NCBI RefSeq assembly: GCF_028867935.1
Contig: NZ_JAPQNS010000001.1
Location: 1,240,001 to 1,304,000, forward strand
From: Flavobacterium sp. SUN052
GTDB lineage: Bacteria; Bacteroidota; Bacteroidia; Flavobacteriales; Flavobacteriaceae
Direction of reading: 5' to 3'
Length of the DNA: 64,000 bases
Below the pieces are notes generated by a model. It did not search any database. It was not told the DNA's origin and was given only the letters and a program-made list of their open reading frames with translations. Made by a program: the position numbers and the translations under genes. Below are positions 1-8,582 of this stretch, one piece after another (the stretch's first letter is position 1; the number at the start of each line of letters is the position of its first letter).

Positions 1-1253
1 TGCACTTCATGACGATGCATCTGTTCTCCGACGCGGGTCTGGGATTTCAGTATCTGTGGCCCACCGCTCCGCGTCTGAACGAGTTTTTGCCGGTCTATCT
101 CTACGTCTGGGCGGGCATGGTAGCCCAAACGACGTTTATGCAGTATTTTATTCATCAGAACCGGCATACCAGCCGGGTATACCGGTGGGTGAATGCCTTT
201 AAAATCTTCGTGACGGCAGCTTTAGTGGGAGTCATAGGCGTGCAGTGGCTGAAAGTACCTGGCCGTGAAGAGTATATGTACCAGTTGGTGTCGGTGTCTA
301 CGTCTTTATTTGTACCAGTGATAGCCGTGTTGACGATTATGAGTTTGGTGGAAGCGAGTCGGCGGGAGCGGAAAAAAGTGTCTGGCAAGCGAAACGGCGA
401 AACAATGGTTCGCTTTTATAGCTATGCGCTAGCGGTACAGTTCACGGGCTACATGGTTGTGGCCATCATGAATTTTTGCCAGGCGCAGGGCTGGCCGCTC
501 CCCTTCGATGTGGAAACCTACGTGGTGCTGGGGATAACGGTGATAGCTGATCTGGTATTTTTCACGTATGGGCTTACCTACCGCTATTCTCGGGCAAAAC
601 AACACAATCAACAGCTGGAGCTTGACTTGCTAAACAGTCGGCAGGTGGCTCAACAACAGGTAATTGCGTCATTACAGGACGAAAGCCAACGGTTGGCTCA
701 GGACCTGCACGACGACATTGGGCCACTACTGGCCACGGCCAAAGGGTATTTGTCGCGGTTGGCTCGCACCGACCAGGTTACTCCTTTGCAACAGGCGCAA
801 ATACTCATCGACGAGGCTGCCGACGAACTCCGTACGCTATCGCATCAGCTGCTACCCAAACAACTGGACCAAACTAGCCTGGTCAATGCAATTGCCGAAG
901 CCGCCCGGAAAGCAGGCATTCGGGGGGTGCCGGTCCAGTTTGTTAGCTTGGGAGTTGTAAGGCCATTGGGCTCCCAGCGAGAACAGTTGCTGTTCAGCCT
1001 AGCGATTCAACTGATCAGAAACGCCCAGAAACATCCTGACGCGACCGAAGTAATTGTTCAGTTGCTGTATCATGAAGAGCAACTGAACCTGTCGGTAGAA
1101 GATGATGGACAGCCCACCAACTGGGGCGAAACAGACGGGGCTAATCTTCGCGCTAAAGCAGACCTGCTCAAAGCTGATTTACTAATTGATGCCACGGAAT
1201 CGGGCAATTCGGTGATGGTAAGCTTGATGATACCCGACACCATACCGGCATGA
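1..1253 (+). CDS. 7TMR-DISM sensor histidine kinase, 5' truncated by window edge
   Basis: The reading frame is open from base 3, so the start lies upstream of the window; the first in-frame ATG (base 9) falls inside the 7TM region and is not the start. Residues are counted from that ATG. About 200 residues of membrane segments, including the GLGFQYLWP motif shared with the two sensors downstream, lead to a short coiled coil. A HisKA_3-type box, LHDDIG, follows with His234 as likely phosphate acceptor. The C-terminal HATPase region is degraded: the N box keeps N and KH, but the second glycine of the DxGxG box is Pro and the GxGL box is missing. The stop overlaps the next start (ATGA), so the two sensors are probably co-translated. 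Signalling by this protein may need an ATPase partner; that is inference. Confidence 0.9.
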   Translation, partial: HFMTMHLFSDAGLGFQYLWPTAPRLNEFLPVYLYVWAGMVAQTTFMQYFIHQNRHTSRVYRWVNAFKIFVTAALVGVIGVQWLKVPGREEYMYQLVSVSTSLFVPVIAVLTIMSLVEASRRERKKVSGKRNGETMVRFYSYALAVQFTGYMVVAIMNFCQAQGWPLPFDVETYVVLGITVIADLVFFTYGLTYRYSRAKQHNQQLELDLLNSRQVAQQQVIASLQDESQRLAQDLHDDIGPLLATAKGYLSRLARTDQVTPLQQAQILIDEAADELRTLSHQLLPKQLDQTSLVNAIAEAARKAGIRGVPVQFVSLGVVRPLGSQREQLLFSLAIQLIRNAQKHPDATEVIVQLLYHEEQLNLSVEDDGQPTNWGETDGANLRAKADLLKADLLIDATESGNSVMVSLMIPDTIPA

Positions 1254-3109
1254 CACGAAACTTGATTAGTTTATTTGGGATCGTGATAGCGCTCATGCTT
1301 GGACTGGCAACCTATCACCTAAACTCTGTAAACGCACTGCCCGAGCTACCGATTCCGTTTTCTCATTGGGAAGATACGGGCGGGGCGGCTACCGTTCAGG
1401 ACGCGGTTCGGACCGGTACATTTAAAAAAGCTCCCAAAGGCCGAATCAATTTTGGCTACACCGAATCGGTGCATTGGTTTCGGTTTCAGCTACCCGCCGA
1501 CAGCCTGCCTAAAGATCTCGCTTTTGAAATCCGTAACCATACCATCGATTATATTGAACTGTTCGAGGTGAAATCCGGTCAAATAACTTCCCTGGGTAAA
1601 ACAGGAAGTCGGTTGCCATTTGCCCAGCGCCCATCGCCGACCAAAACATTTGCGTATCTGCTGAGTGTTGAAGCCGGTCAACCAGTTGACTATTACCTCC
1701 GAATTGACAAGCGTTATGAGAATTTAGCCACCGAACTGACCCTTTGGCGTACCGATGATTTTGAAGATAAAGAACAGCGTGAATATTTTCTTTGGGGCTT
1801 TTTTACAGGCGTAGTGGGGTTGATTGTCCTCTTAGCAATCTTGTTTTTTATAGCCACCAGCGACCTCGTTTATGGCTTCTACGGGTTATTTATTCTGGCA
1901 CTGGCGCTCCGACAATTTGCCGATACGGGTCTTGGGTTTCAGTACCTGTGGCCGGGGCTACCGGCGATCAATCAGCCAGACCCCGTTATCCAGGCATTGT
2001 GGATTTACCTGCCCGCAATGCTGTTATTTCAGCAATATTTTCTGGAACTCCACACTGAATCTAAGCTCGTGTTTTGGGCAACCCAGATTCTTAAATATGC
2101 CTTTTGTGGCCTGTTTGTCTGCTTGGTTATTTGTCAGTTAATGGGATTCTCTGAAACCTATACGGGAGCTAACCGACTCATCAGGCAGATCCATACCGTG
2201 ATGGCAAATACGATCTTCTTATCGTTTATGGCTACTGTTGTTGTTGGCTTGAGGGCGAATGATACGGTAAAGCGACTATATGCCATCGGGTTTGGAATTC
2301 AGACCGTGTGCCAGCTTGTTGTTGCTGCCCAAAACATAGTAGGCTATCAGCGCAACGGCTTTTTCTTCGTAGACACCTACCTGATATTGATGGTCATTTT
2401 CTTTATCGACCTTGTCATTTTTGCGTACCTGCTGGCCTATCGTTACCGCAAATCCATGGACGAACAACGGCAATTACAACTTGGCCTTGTTCAGAGTCAG
2501 CAACAAACCAACGAAGCCATTATCGACGTGCTCGAATCGGAACGCCAACAGGTGGGCAATCTCATTCTGACCGATGTAGGGGGCCGGCTCACCCAAACCC
2601 GCGCGATCCTGTCGAATCTTACTCCGTCGCCACTGCTTGCCGACGCGGTAACGATGATCGATAAAACCGATGCTTGTCTCGATGAGATTCTCCGCGATAG
2701 CCTCCCCCTCGATTTAACCCAAAAAGGACTAACAATTGCTCTGGCTGAACTGGTCTACCAGCGCGATCAAACCGGTACCGTTCGCCTATTTTTCAGTCAT
2801 GAATGCGAACAGCCCGAAAGCCGTGACCTCTCGGCCATGCAAACAAGGCAAATGTACCGAATCACTAACGAACTGATCAATAATATCATCAAGCACGCTC
2901 AGGCTACTGAGGGCCACGTGTCACTTTGCCAGACCCGGTCAGGCTGGCAATTGATAGTTGCCGACAATGGACAGGGATTCGATCAGTCCCGCGCTAAACC
3001 GGATGGAGGAATTGGCCTCAAGAACCTCCATGCACGTGCTCAAACACTCAACGCTACCCTGCAAATTGAGTCTGGAGAGGGAGGGACGAAGGTACTGGTG
3101 ACTGGGTAA
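1250..3109 (+). CDS. 7TMR-DISM sensor kinase lacking the phospho-acceptor His
   Basis: This 619-residue protein has an N-terminal signal anchor, an extracytoplasmic 7TMR-DISMED2 sensor domain (about 30-175), seven membrane segments (about 180-400), a coiled coil and a kinase core. In the HisKA_3-like box the alignment ERQQVGNLILTDVG places Leu440 where His is expected. The HATPase domain looks intact: ELINNIIKHA (N box), DNGQGF (G1) and GGIGLKNL (G2). It therefore appears able to bind ATP but not to autophosphorylate on the usual residue. It overlaps the preceding sensor by 4 bases and ends 5 bases from the convergent DUF1343 gene. The first gene has the reverse defect, which suggests they work together. 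Family assignment is firm; the cooperation is inferred. Confidence 0.92.
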   Translation: MTRNLISLFGIVIALMLGLATYHLNSVNALPELPIPFSHWEDTGGAATVQDAVRTGTFKKAPKGRINFGYTESVHWFRFQLPADSLPKDLAFEIRNHTIDYIELFEVKSGQITSLGKTGSRLPFAQRPSPTKTFAYLLSVEAGQPVDYYLRIDKRYENLATELTLWRTDDFEDKEQREYFLWGFFTGVVGLIVLLAILFFIATSDLVYGFYGLFILALALRQFADTGLGFQYLWPGLPAINQPDPVIQALWIYLPAMLLFQQYFLELHTESKLVFWATQILKYAFCGLFVCLVICQLMGFSETYTGANRLIRQIHTVMANTIFLSFMATVVVGLRANDTVKRLYAIGFGIQTVCQLVVAAQNIVGYQRNGFFFVDTYLILMVIFFIDLVIFAYLLAYRYRKSMDEQRQLQLGLVQSQQQTNEAIIDVLESERQQVGNLILTDVGGRLTQTRAILSNLTPSPLLADAVTMIDKTDACLDEILRDSLPLDLTQKGLTIALAELVYQRDQTGTVRLFFSHECEQPESRDLSAMQTRQMYRITNELINNIIKHAQATEGHVSLCQTRSGWQLIVADNGQGFDQSRAKPDGGIGLKNLHARAQTLNATLQIESGEGGTKVLVTG

Positions 3110-3114
3110 ACGAC

Positions 3115-4362
3115 TTACGGATAAAGCAGATACTTCTTCCTTAGCGTTTTATAATTCGACAGTCCCGGCTCCCAGGACCGGCGTATTTCGGTTTCGGAAA
3201 CCCCGGCAATGATCTGCTTTTTGAGGGTTTCGGTACCGGCCAGTTTGTCGAAATTACCCATCTGCTTGCTTTGGGTCATATCGAAAAAACGGGCTTTGTC
3301 GGGATACGCTTTGTACAGCTCCATCAGCCAGCTAAGATTTAGCTGCTTTGATTTACGAAGCTTATTGGTATCGTACTGGCGCAGGTCGAGGCCGTAGCAG
3401 TCGGTGTCTTTATGCAATGGATTTTCACTCATCCCCTTGATGCCTACCGGTTTAAACGAGAACGAGTACTGCCCTTTAAGGAGAGGGGCACCAAGCACAG
3501 TAAACGGCATGTATGTACCCCGACCCTGACTCAAAATAGTACCCTCGAACAGGCAGATGCTAGGGTAGAGTAAAATAGACTGCTGCGTGTTAAGGTTGGG
3601 AGAGGGTAAAACGGGCAACGTATAAGGCATGTCGTGCTTGTAGTTGGCCACTTTCACAATGCGCAGCTTACACTGAGCCTTGTTGGGTAACCAGCCCTCC
3701 CCGTTGATCAGTTGAGCAAATTCGGCAATGGTCATGCCGTGCGCAATTGGTATTTTATGCATGCCAATTCCCGAGTGCAGGTGATCTTCCAGAATCGGTC
3801 CGTCGACCAGGTAGCCGTTGGGGTTGGGGCGATCCAGAATCATCAACTCTTTATTGTTTTTGGCGCAGGCTTCCATAACGTGGTCCAGCGTGTTGATATA
3901 GGTGTAAAAACGACAGCCCACATCCTGAATATCAAAGATTAATACATCAATGTCAGCCAGTTGTTCGGGTGTGGGTTTGTTGTTTTTACCATATAGCGAA
4001 ATAACCGGAATGCCCGTTTTAGCATCGACTTCGTCGGCCACTTTGTCGCCGTTGCTGGCGTTACCCCGAAAGCCGTGTTCCGGTCCGAAAATTTTGACAA
4101 TCTGTACACCCTGGCTCAACAGGCTGTCGACGCTGGGTTTGCTGCCTATGATCGATGTTTGATTAACCACCATACCAACCCGCTTACCCTTGAGGTAGGG
4201 CAAGTACTGATTCACCTGGTCGGCACCGGTCAAAATAGGGGCCTCGGGTTTGGTGGGTTGGGTAAGAGGTGTTGCGGCCCCTAAAGCACCCACCAACAGG
4301 CAGATAAAGCTGATTGAACGAAGTAATGGAACTGTAGGCAGGGTGGCGAAACGACGTTTCAT
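3115..4362 (-). CDS. namZ: DUF1343 protein, NamZ-type exo-beta-N-acetylmuramidase
   Basis: The product is about 415 residues. I chose the ATG at 4362 because it starts a Sec-type signal (MKRRFATLP... to a hydrophobic stretch and AlaThrPro); an ATG 30 bases upstream (4392) is possible. The mature part carries DUF1343 landmarks: KRVGMVVNQTS, the acidic FGPEHGFRG, DIQDVGCRFYTYI and LDRPNPNG. Characterised DUF1343 members (NamZ of Bacillus subtilis and Tannerella) remove N-acetylmuramic acid from the non-reducing ends of peptidoglycan fragments, so a periplasmic cell-wall recycling role is likely. It is divergent from the third sensor kinase across about 100 bases that contain an 18-bp perfect palindrome, and convergent with the second sensor. 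Confidence 0.85.
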   Translation of the reverse strand: MKRRFATLPTVPLLRSISFICLLVGALGAATPLTQPTKPEAPILTGADQVNQYLPYLKGKRVGMVVNQTSIIGSKPSVDSLLSQGVQIVKIFGPEHGFRGNASNGDKVADEVDAKTGIPVISLYGKNNKPTPEQLADIDVLIFDIQDVGCRFYTYINTLDHVMEACAKNNKELMILDRPNPNGYLVDGPILEDHLHSGIGMHKIPIAHGMTIAEFAQLINGEGWLPNKAQCKLRIVKVANYKHDMPYTLPVLPSPNLNTQQSILLYPSICLFEGTILSQGRGTYMPFTVLGAPLLKGQYSFSFKPVGIKGMSENPLHKDTDCYGLDLRQYDTNKLRKSKQLNLSWLMELYKAYPDKARFFDMTQSKQMGNFDKLAGTETLKKQIIAGVSETEIRRSWEPGLSNYKTLRKKYLLYP

Positions 4363-4445
4363 AAACACAAAGAGCTGAATTGAGAAGGGCAAAAATAGAG
4401 TAGTCAGCCTGTATCCGTACTGTAAAGCTGCTTTTATCCGAAAAA

Positions 4446-4463
4446 ATACAAACTAGTTTGTAT
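4446..4463. promoter_or_regulatory. 18-bp perfect palindrome, candidate operator
   Basis: The sequence ATACAAACTAGTTTGTAT is perfectly self-complementary and sits directly upstream of the ATG of the third sensor kinase, in the divergent gap with the DUF1343 gene. A closely related 18-mer occurs at 13962-13979. The binding protein is unknown; the idea of an operator is inferred from symmetry, position and recurrence. Confidence 0.5.
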
Positions 4464-4466
4464 GTT

Positions 4467-6362
4467 ATGGACCGGTTTGCCCACCTACTTTTGAACCAAA
4501 TAACCTTGCTGTTGAGATCATTACGTTATATAGTGTTTTTCTGTATCCTGACCATTGGTCGGATTTTTGCCCAGCCAACTTACTGGGTTGAGTCTGGCGT
4601 TAGCCGTTCACTGGACGGTTATATGACCCAGTATGCCGACACGACTGCCCAACGTCAAATTGGCCAGATTAAGGCTCTGCAAAACGAGTTTAAGCCTCTT
4701 TTGGGTGGGCTGCTCAATCAGGGCTATACGTCAGCGCATCATTGGATGCATATCCGCCTGAATTCCAAAACACCCCAAACGGCTTTTCTGGAATTAGATA
4801 ACCCCCGTATCAATGCCGTATGGTTTTACCAGTTTGTTGGCGATAAGCTGGTACGTCAAATCCGAACGGGTGATGAGCGAGCCTTCGATTCGCGTGGGTT
4901 TCCGCAGTATAACTGGGTCTTTCCGGTTGCGCTGGACGGAAAAACACCTTCTGATCTGTTTGTGATGGTGGCGAAGCGTCATGAAGTTTTGGGCGTTCGC
5001 GTGACGGTATGGGACAACCAGACGTTCGAGCAGAAAGATCGCAGTAGCTACCTATCCTGGGGGTTACTGGCGGGGCTTACCCTCTTAATCCTGCTTATCA
5101 ACGTCACGGCGTTTGTAGCCACTCGACAGTCGGTATACTTCTGGTTCATTATTCTGATTCTGGTTATTGCGTTCCACATTTCGACGCAGTCGGGGTTGGG
5201 TTTCCAATACCTTTGGCCGGAATCCCCCGGTTTCAACCGGTTCGATCCGCAACTGCTGTCAGGCTGGCTCATTATGATTGCGCAACTACAGTTTATGCAG
5301 CACTTCATCGGGCAAAAAGCGTTTGATAGCCCCGCCTACAAGGCGGTGCAGCTGTATAAATTCAGTTTGTTAGGTCTATTAGGGCTGAACATTGTGTTTC
5401 GTTTAGTTGACCTATTTCCCCAAAGTCATTTCCGGTGGACGTTCAATCTGACATTGTTGTTTACTGTCATCAGCATCCTGTTGGCATACTGGTCAATTTT
5501 CGAGCGCATTCGGCAACGCGAAAAAGTGGTCCTTTTCTATACGTTCACGTTCTCTGTTCAGTTGATTGGCTACCTGCTCGTATTCTTTATCAATCTGGCT
5601 TTTACGCAGGGACGGGAGCCACTTTTTCAAATTGACAGCTACGTTGTTGTCGTCATTAATTTTCTGTTCGACCTGGTCATTTTGTCATCGGGTATTCTGT
5701 TTTTCTGGTTTCAGTCGTACCGCGAACAGAATGAGAAATTGCTCACGACCATTCACCATCACGAGCAGGCGCAATCCCAAAAGATCATCGAAGCGCTGGA
5801 AATCGAGCGAAATCGAATTGCTGAAGATCTCTACGACGATGTGGGGGCCATGCTGTCGACGGCCATTGGTTACGTATCGAGTGTGATGCGAAAGCCCGAT
5901 GTACGCGAAAAATTCCCGTTGCTCACTGAAGCTCGTCAACTGCTGGTGCGGGCGGTAGATAACCTGCGGACGGTATCGCACAACCTGATGCCCAAAAACT
6001 TTGCCGAGCTGGGCTTGGCTAAATCACTGGGCGAAACAATCGATAAGGTCTCGGCGAGTACCGATATCCAGTTTCAGTACATTGTGGCCGGTACCGAGCG
6101 TCGGCTGGATGCCAGCACAGAAGTGCAGATTTTTCGTATTGCCGTTGAACTTATCAACGATATTGTGAAGAACTCAAATGCTACCCAGGCAACGTTTCAA
6201 CTGGTGTATGGTGAAAACAGCCTGGTAATGATTGCCGAAGATGATGGCCCCAGCCCTCCGCAGTATAATAACCTGCATTCGAAAGTGGCTTTTATAAACG
6301 GAAAAATTGACGCCGATATCAGCCCGGAAGGCGTGACAGTACTAGCCGAAATACCGTATTGA
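4467..6362 (+). CDS. 7TMR-DISM sensor kinase homologue with Tyr in place of His
   Basis: The protein is 631 residues from the ATG at 4467; a TTG at 4458 would add three residues inside the palindrome and is less likely. A signal peptide ends near Gln36 (IFAQ-PTYW). A DISMED2-type sensor domain and seven membrane segments follow, with the shared GLGFQYLWP motif. In the HisKA_3-like box, ERNRIAEDLYDDVG, Tyr456 occupies the His position (TAC versus CAC). The HATPase region is degenerate: the N-box Asn is Asp and the following His is Asn, G1 reads DDGPSP and no GxGL box is seen. It is therefore probably catalytically dead and may act as a sensing or scaffolding subunit. The LuxR-type response regulator follows after 73 bases. 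Confidence 0.9.
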   Translation: MDRFAHLLLNQITLLLRSLRYIVFFCILTIGRIFAQPTYWVESGVSRSLDGYMTQYADTTAQRQIGQIKALQNEFKPLLGGLLNQGYTSAHHWMHIRLNSKTPQTAFLELDNPRINAVWFYQFVGDKLVRQIRTGDERAFDSRGFPQYNWVFPVALDGKTPSDLFVMVAKRHEVLGVRVTVWDNQTFEQKDRSSYLSWGLLAGLTLLILLINVTAFVATRQSVYFWFIILILVIAFHISTQSGLGFQYLWPESPGFNRFDPQLLSGWLIMIAQLQFMQHFIGQKAFDSPAYKAVQLYKFSLLGLLGLNIVFRLVDLFPQSHFRWTFNLTLLFTVISILLAYWSIFERIRQREKVVLFYTFTFSVQLIGYLLVFFINLAFTQGREPLFQIDSYVVVVINFLFDLVILSSGILFFWFQSYREQNEKLLTTIHHHEQAQSQKIIEALEIERNRIAEDLYDDVGAMLSTAIGYVSSVMRKPDVREKFPLLTEARQLLVRAVDNLRTVSHNLMPKNFAELGLAKSLGETIDKVSASTDIQFQYIVAGTERRLDASTEVQIFRIAVELINDIVKNSNATQATFQLVYGENSLVMIAEDDGPSPPQYNNLHSKVAFINGKIDADISPEGVTVLAEIPY

Positions 6363-6367
6363 ATTTA

Positions 6368-6416
6368 CCTCACCCCCGGCCCCTCTCCTTCGCAAGGAGA
6401 GGGGTTGGGGGTGAGG
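6368..6416. repeat. Palindromic intergenic repeat, family A copy 1
   Basis: The 49-base element reads as CCTCACCCCC-GGCCCCTCTCCTT, a CGC loop and the near-complement ending GGGGGTGAGG. It lies between the third sensor and the response regulator. Two relatives occur at 54772-54810 and 54881-54920. It could fold as a hairpin in the mRNA and tune readthrough into the regulator gene. Confidence 0.8.
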
Positions 6417-6435
6417 TAGCTAAACGTTACATACA

Positions 6436-7065
6436 ATGACCAAAATACTTATTGCCGACGACCATCAACTGTTCAATGATGGCATGAAAATGATGCTATC
6501 TGCCGAAGGAAATCTCCAGATTGTGGGGCAGGTGTTTAGTGGAAAAGACGTGCTCGATGCCGTACACCGGATGCAGCCTGATGTGGTACTGATGGACATC
6601 AATATGCCCCACCTCAACGGGCTTGAAGCGTCCGAAAAACTCCTGAAAAGTTACCCCAACGTGCGAACCATCATGCTCACCATGTATAGCGACCGCAAGT
6701 TTGTGGACGATTGCCAGCGTTTGGGCGTACCCGGCTATATTCTGAAAAACTCGGGTGTAGATGAAGTACTGAATGCTATCGAAACCGTGTTGGCAGGCAA
6801 GCGCTATTACGATCCCAAACTCACCAAAAGCACCACACCTAACCAGCACGCTGACGATTCGTTTCAGAAACAGTTTCAGCTCACCAGGCGCGAAATAGAG
6901 ATCATTGGCCTTGTTGGGCAAAGTTTCACCAACGACGAAATTGCCGAGAAGCTATTCTTGAGCGTGGCCACGGTGAAAACGCACCGCAACAATATCAACC
7001 TTAAACTTGGTATCAATAAACCCGCCGACCTGGTGAAGTTTGCCGTGGAGCACGGGCTGGCGTAA
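6436..7065 (+). CDS. NarL/FixJ-type response regulator
   Basis: This 209-residue protein has a receiver domain (1-120) with acidic pocket Asp8/Asp9, phospho-acceptor Asp54 in VVLMDINMP, and the conserved Lys of GYILKNSG. A LuxR-type helix-turn-helix follows (about 145-209: LTRREIEII ... NDEIAEKLFLSVATVKTH). HisKA_3 kinases usually pair with this class, so it is the natural partner of the three sensors just upstream. It is the only response regulator in the cluster and all expected residues are present, unlike its kinases. Its targets cannot be read from the window. Confidence 0.93.
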   Translation: MTKILIADDHQLFNDGMKMMLSAEGNLQIVGQVFSGKDVLDAVHRMQPDVVLMDINMPHLNGLEASEKLLKSYPNVRTIMLTMYSDRKFVDDCQRLGVPGYILKNSGVDEVLNAIETVLAGKRYYDPKLTKSTTPNQHADDSFQKQFQLTRREIEIIGLVGQSFTNDEIAEKLFLSVATVKTHRNNINLKLGINKPADLVKFAVEHGLA

Positions 7066-7137
7066 GGGGAGAATTGGCTGACCTGTGGATAGGTATTGAT
7101 AAATACTTGTGGAGCCACTCACCCGAACTGGGCAAGC

Positions 7138-7509
7138 TTATTCGGTCAAGCCAGAAGTTACTCCCTCAATGTCAATCGTAACCGTTTCAATAGCAGCATG
7201 TTCAACGGTTATGTTGACGGAGCGTTCCCCTTTGGGCCGGGTTTTGTGGAGAATATTTTTCGGAATAGTCAGCAGTTGACCGGTATGAAGCTCAATCGTT
7301 TCGGTTTCCAGCTCAACGACCAAAACACCCTCAAGTACTATAAATGTCTCGTCCGAATTTGGATGATAATGCCAGAAGTAAGGTTCGGTCATCACACTCA
7401 CCTTGACCACATGGTCATTGACGGACGCTACCGTGAAATTCGCATACGGACTTAGGGCTGCGCGAGTGAGTTCGCTAATGTCAAGTTTGTTAATTGGCAG
7501 ATCATTCAT
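7138..7509 (-). CDS. Cupin-domain protein
   Basis: The 123-residue protein is a single cupin barrel. Motif 1 is seen as HYHPNSDETFIVLEG, giving two His and a Glu for a metal, and motif 2 as PKNILHKTRP. No signal peptide is present. Small cupins of this kind may be isomerases, dioxygenases or sugar-binding proteins; the substrate cannot be predicted. It is convergent with the response regulator and lies about 100 bases downstream of the ketopantoate reductase gene on the same strand. Confidence 0.8.
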   Translation of the reverse strand: MNDLPINKLDISELTRAALSPYANFTVASVNDHVVKVSVMTEPYFWHYHPNSDETFIVLEGVLVVELETETIELHTGQLLTIPKNILHKTRPKGERSVNITVEHAAIETVTIDIEGVTSGLTE

Positions 7510-7605
7510 ATAGGTATTGGAGAAGGCAGCCTGATTTATGGCAGCTTTCGGATTAGTTTAACTGCTGTGTTTCAATACGTTCCTTGAAAACATTATTGAA
7601 CGGAT

Positions 7606-8553
7606 TTATGAGTTCTTTTCTATTGTCAATCCACAACTCACTGCTGATTTCAACCGGATCAGTTCGCCGACTAAGTGAGTACGGCGAGCCAATTCCGGTT
7701 TGCCCAGTCGTTGAGCCAGGCTGGCAACGGCCAGATTCAGGGTTTCAATTTCAGTCTCTCGGCCAAGATTAATGTCGACCAGGGTGGAGATGAGTTGCCC
7801 GTCTGAGCGCTGGCTGATTTGCAGGAGACGCTCCTCCACTTCGTCTCGATTCAGGAACACACCCGCTAACTCCGCCACAGCCACGCATTCATCGATAATT
7901 TCGCGGGCTAAAGCCAGCGCTGAGGTATTACGATGAAACACGCCATTGTCAACCCCAAGCAGTGGACAGATCGCATTGAAAACGCAGTTGGTAATAACTT
8001 TTTCCCATATGGTCTGCTGAATGGCTTGCTCCACCCGGAACGGAAACGGAGTCGTATGGAGCTGTTCGACAATCTCTGCCAGTTGGTCTTCATTGCCCCG
8101 GATCAAGCCAATCGGCGAAGCGGCTACAGGTTTATAGCGAACTGTATTGGGTGCCTGTACCTGACTGGTCGCCAGTAACACGCACCGATACACTTCTGGA
8201 AAACCTGCTTCCAGAAAAGGCTCTTCGATATCAAGTCCGTTTTGCAGCAAGACAAGGGGTGACTGGCCTGTCTTTCCGTTCAAGCGCTGAGCCAGCTCCT
8301 GATTACCAAATGATTTGCTCGTGATCAAAACGATCCCATTCAAGGGCCCAACCTTGTCTAATGTGCGGATAGGAACGGAAGCGGTCAGGGTAGTGCCATC
8401 GCTGCATTCAACAGTAAGGCTGGTGTCTAGGGTTTCTAGCGCGCTCCCTTGGCGACCACGAATCAGTGTAACATCTTTACCAGAGTGCTTTAGTAGCACA
8501 GCTAAGGTCATGCCAATGGCACCGACTCCGACAATGTAAATTGGGTGTTGCAT
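7606..8553 (-). CDS. panE: 2-dehydropantoate 2-reductase family protein
   Basis: The 315-residue protein starts with a Rossmann nucleotide-binding motif (IYIVGVGAIGMTLA, residues 5-18) and has the ApbA/PanE C-terminal helical domain with the conserved WEKVITNCVFNAICPL segment. PanE reduces ketopantoate to pantoate with NADPH in coenzyme A synthesis. Length and both domains fit the family. Many genomes hold PanE paralogues with other substrates, and no other pantothenate gene is adjacent, so the exact reaction is uncertain. The next gene upstream (CocE type) has the same orientation but is separated by 29 bases. Confidence 0.82.
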   Translation of the reverse strand: MQHPIYIVGVGAIGMTLAVLLKHSGKDVTLIRGRQGSALETLDTSLTVECSDGTTLTASVPIRTLDKVGPLNGIVLITSKSFGNQELAQRLNGKTGQSPLVLLQNGLDIEEPFLEAGFPEVYRCVLLATSQVQAPNTVRYKPVAASPIGLIRGNEDQLAEIVEQLHTTPFPFRVEQAIQQTIWEKVITNCVFNAICPLLGVDNGVFHRNTSALALAREIIDECVAVAELAGVFLNRDEVEERLLQISQRSDGQLISTLVDINLGRETEIETLNLAVASLAQRLGKPELARRTHLVGELIRLKSAVSCGLTIEKNS

Positions 8554-8582
8554 GAGAACTAGATGCCGTAAAATGGCCTATT

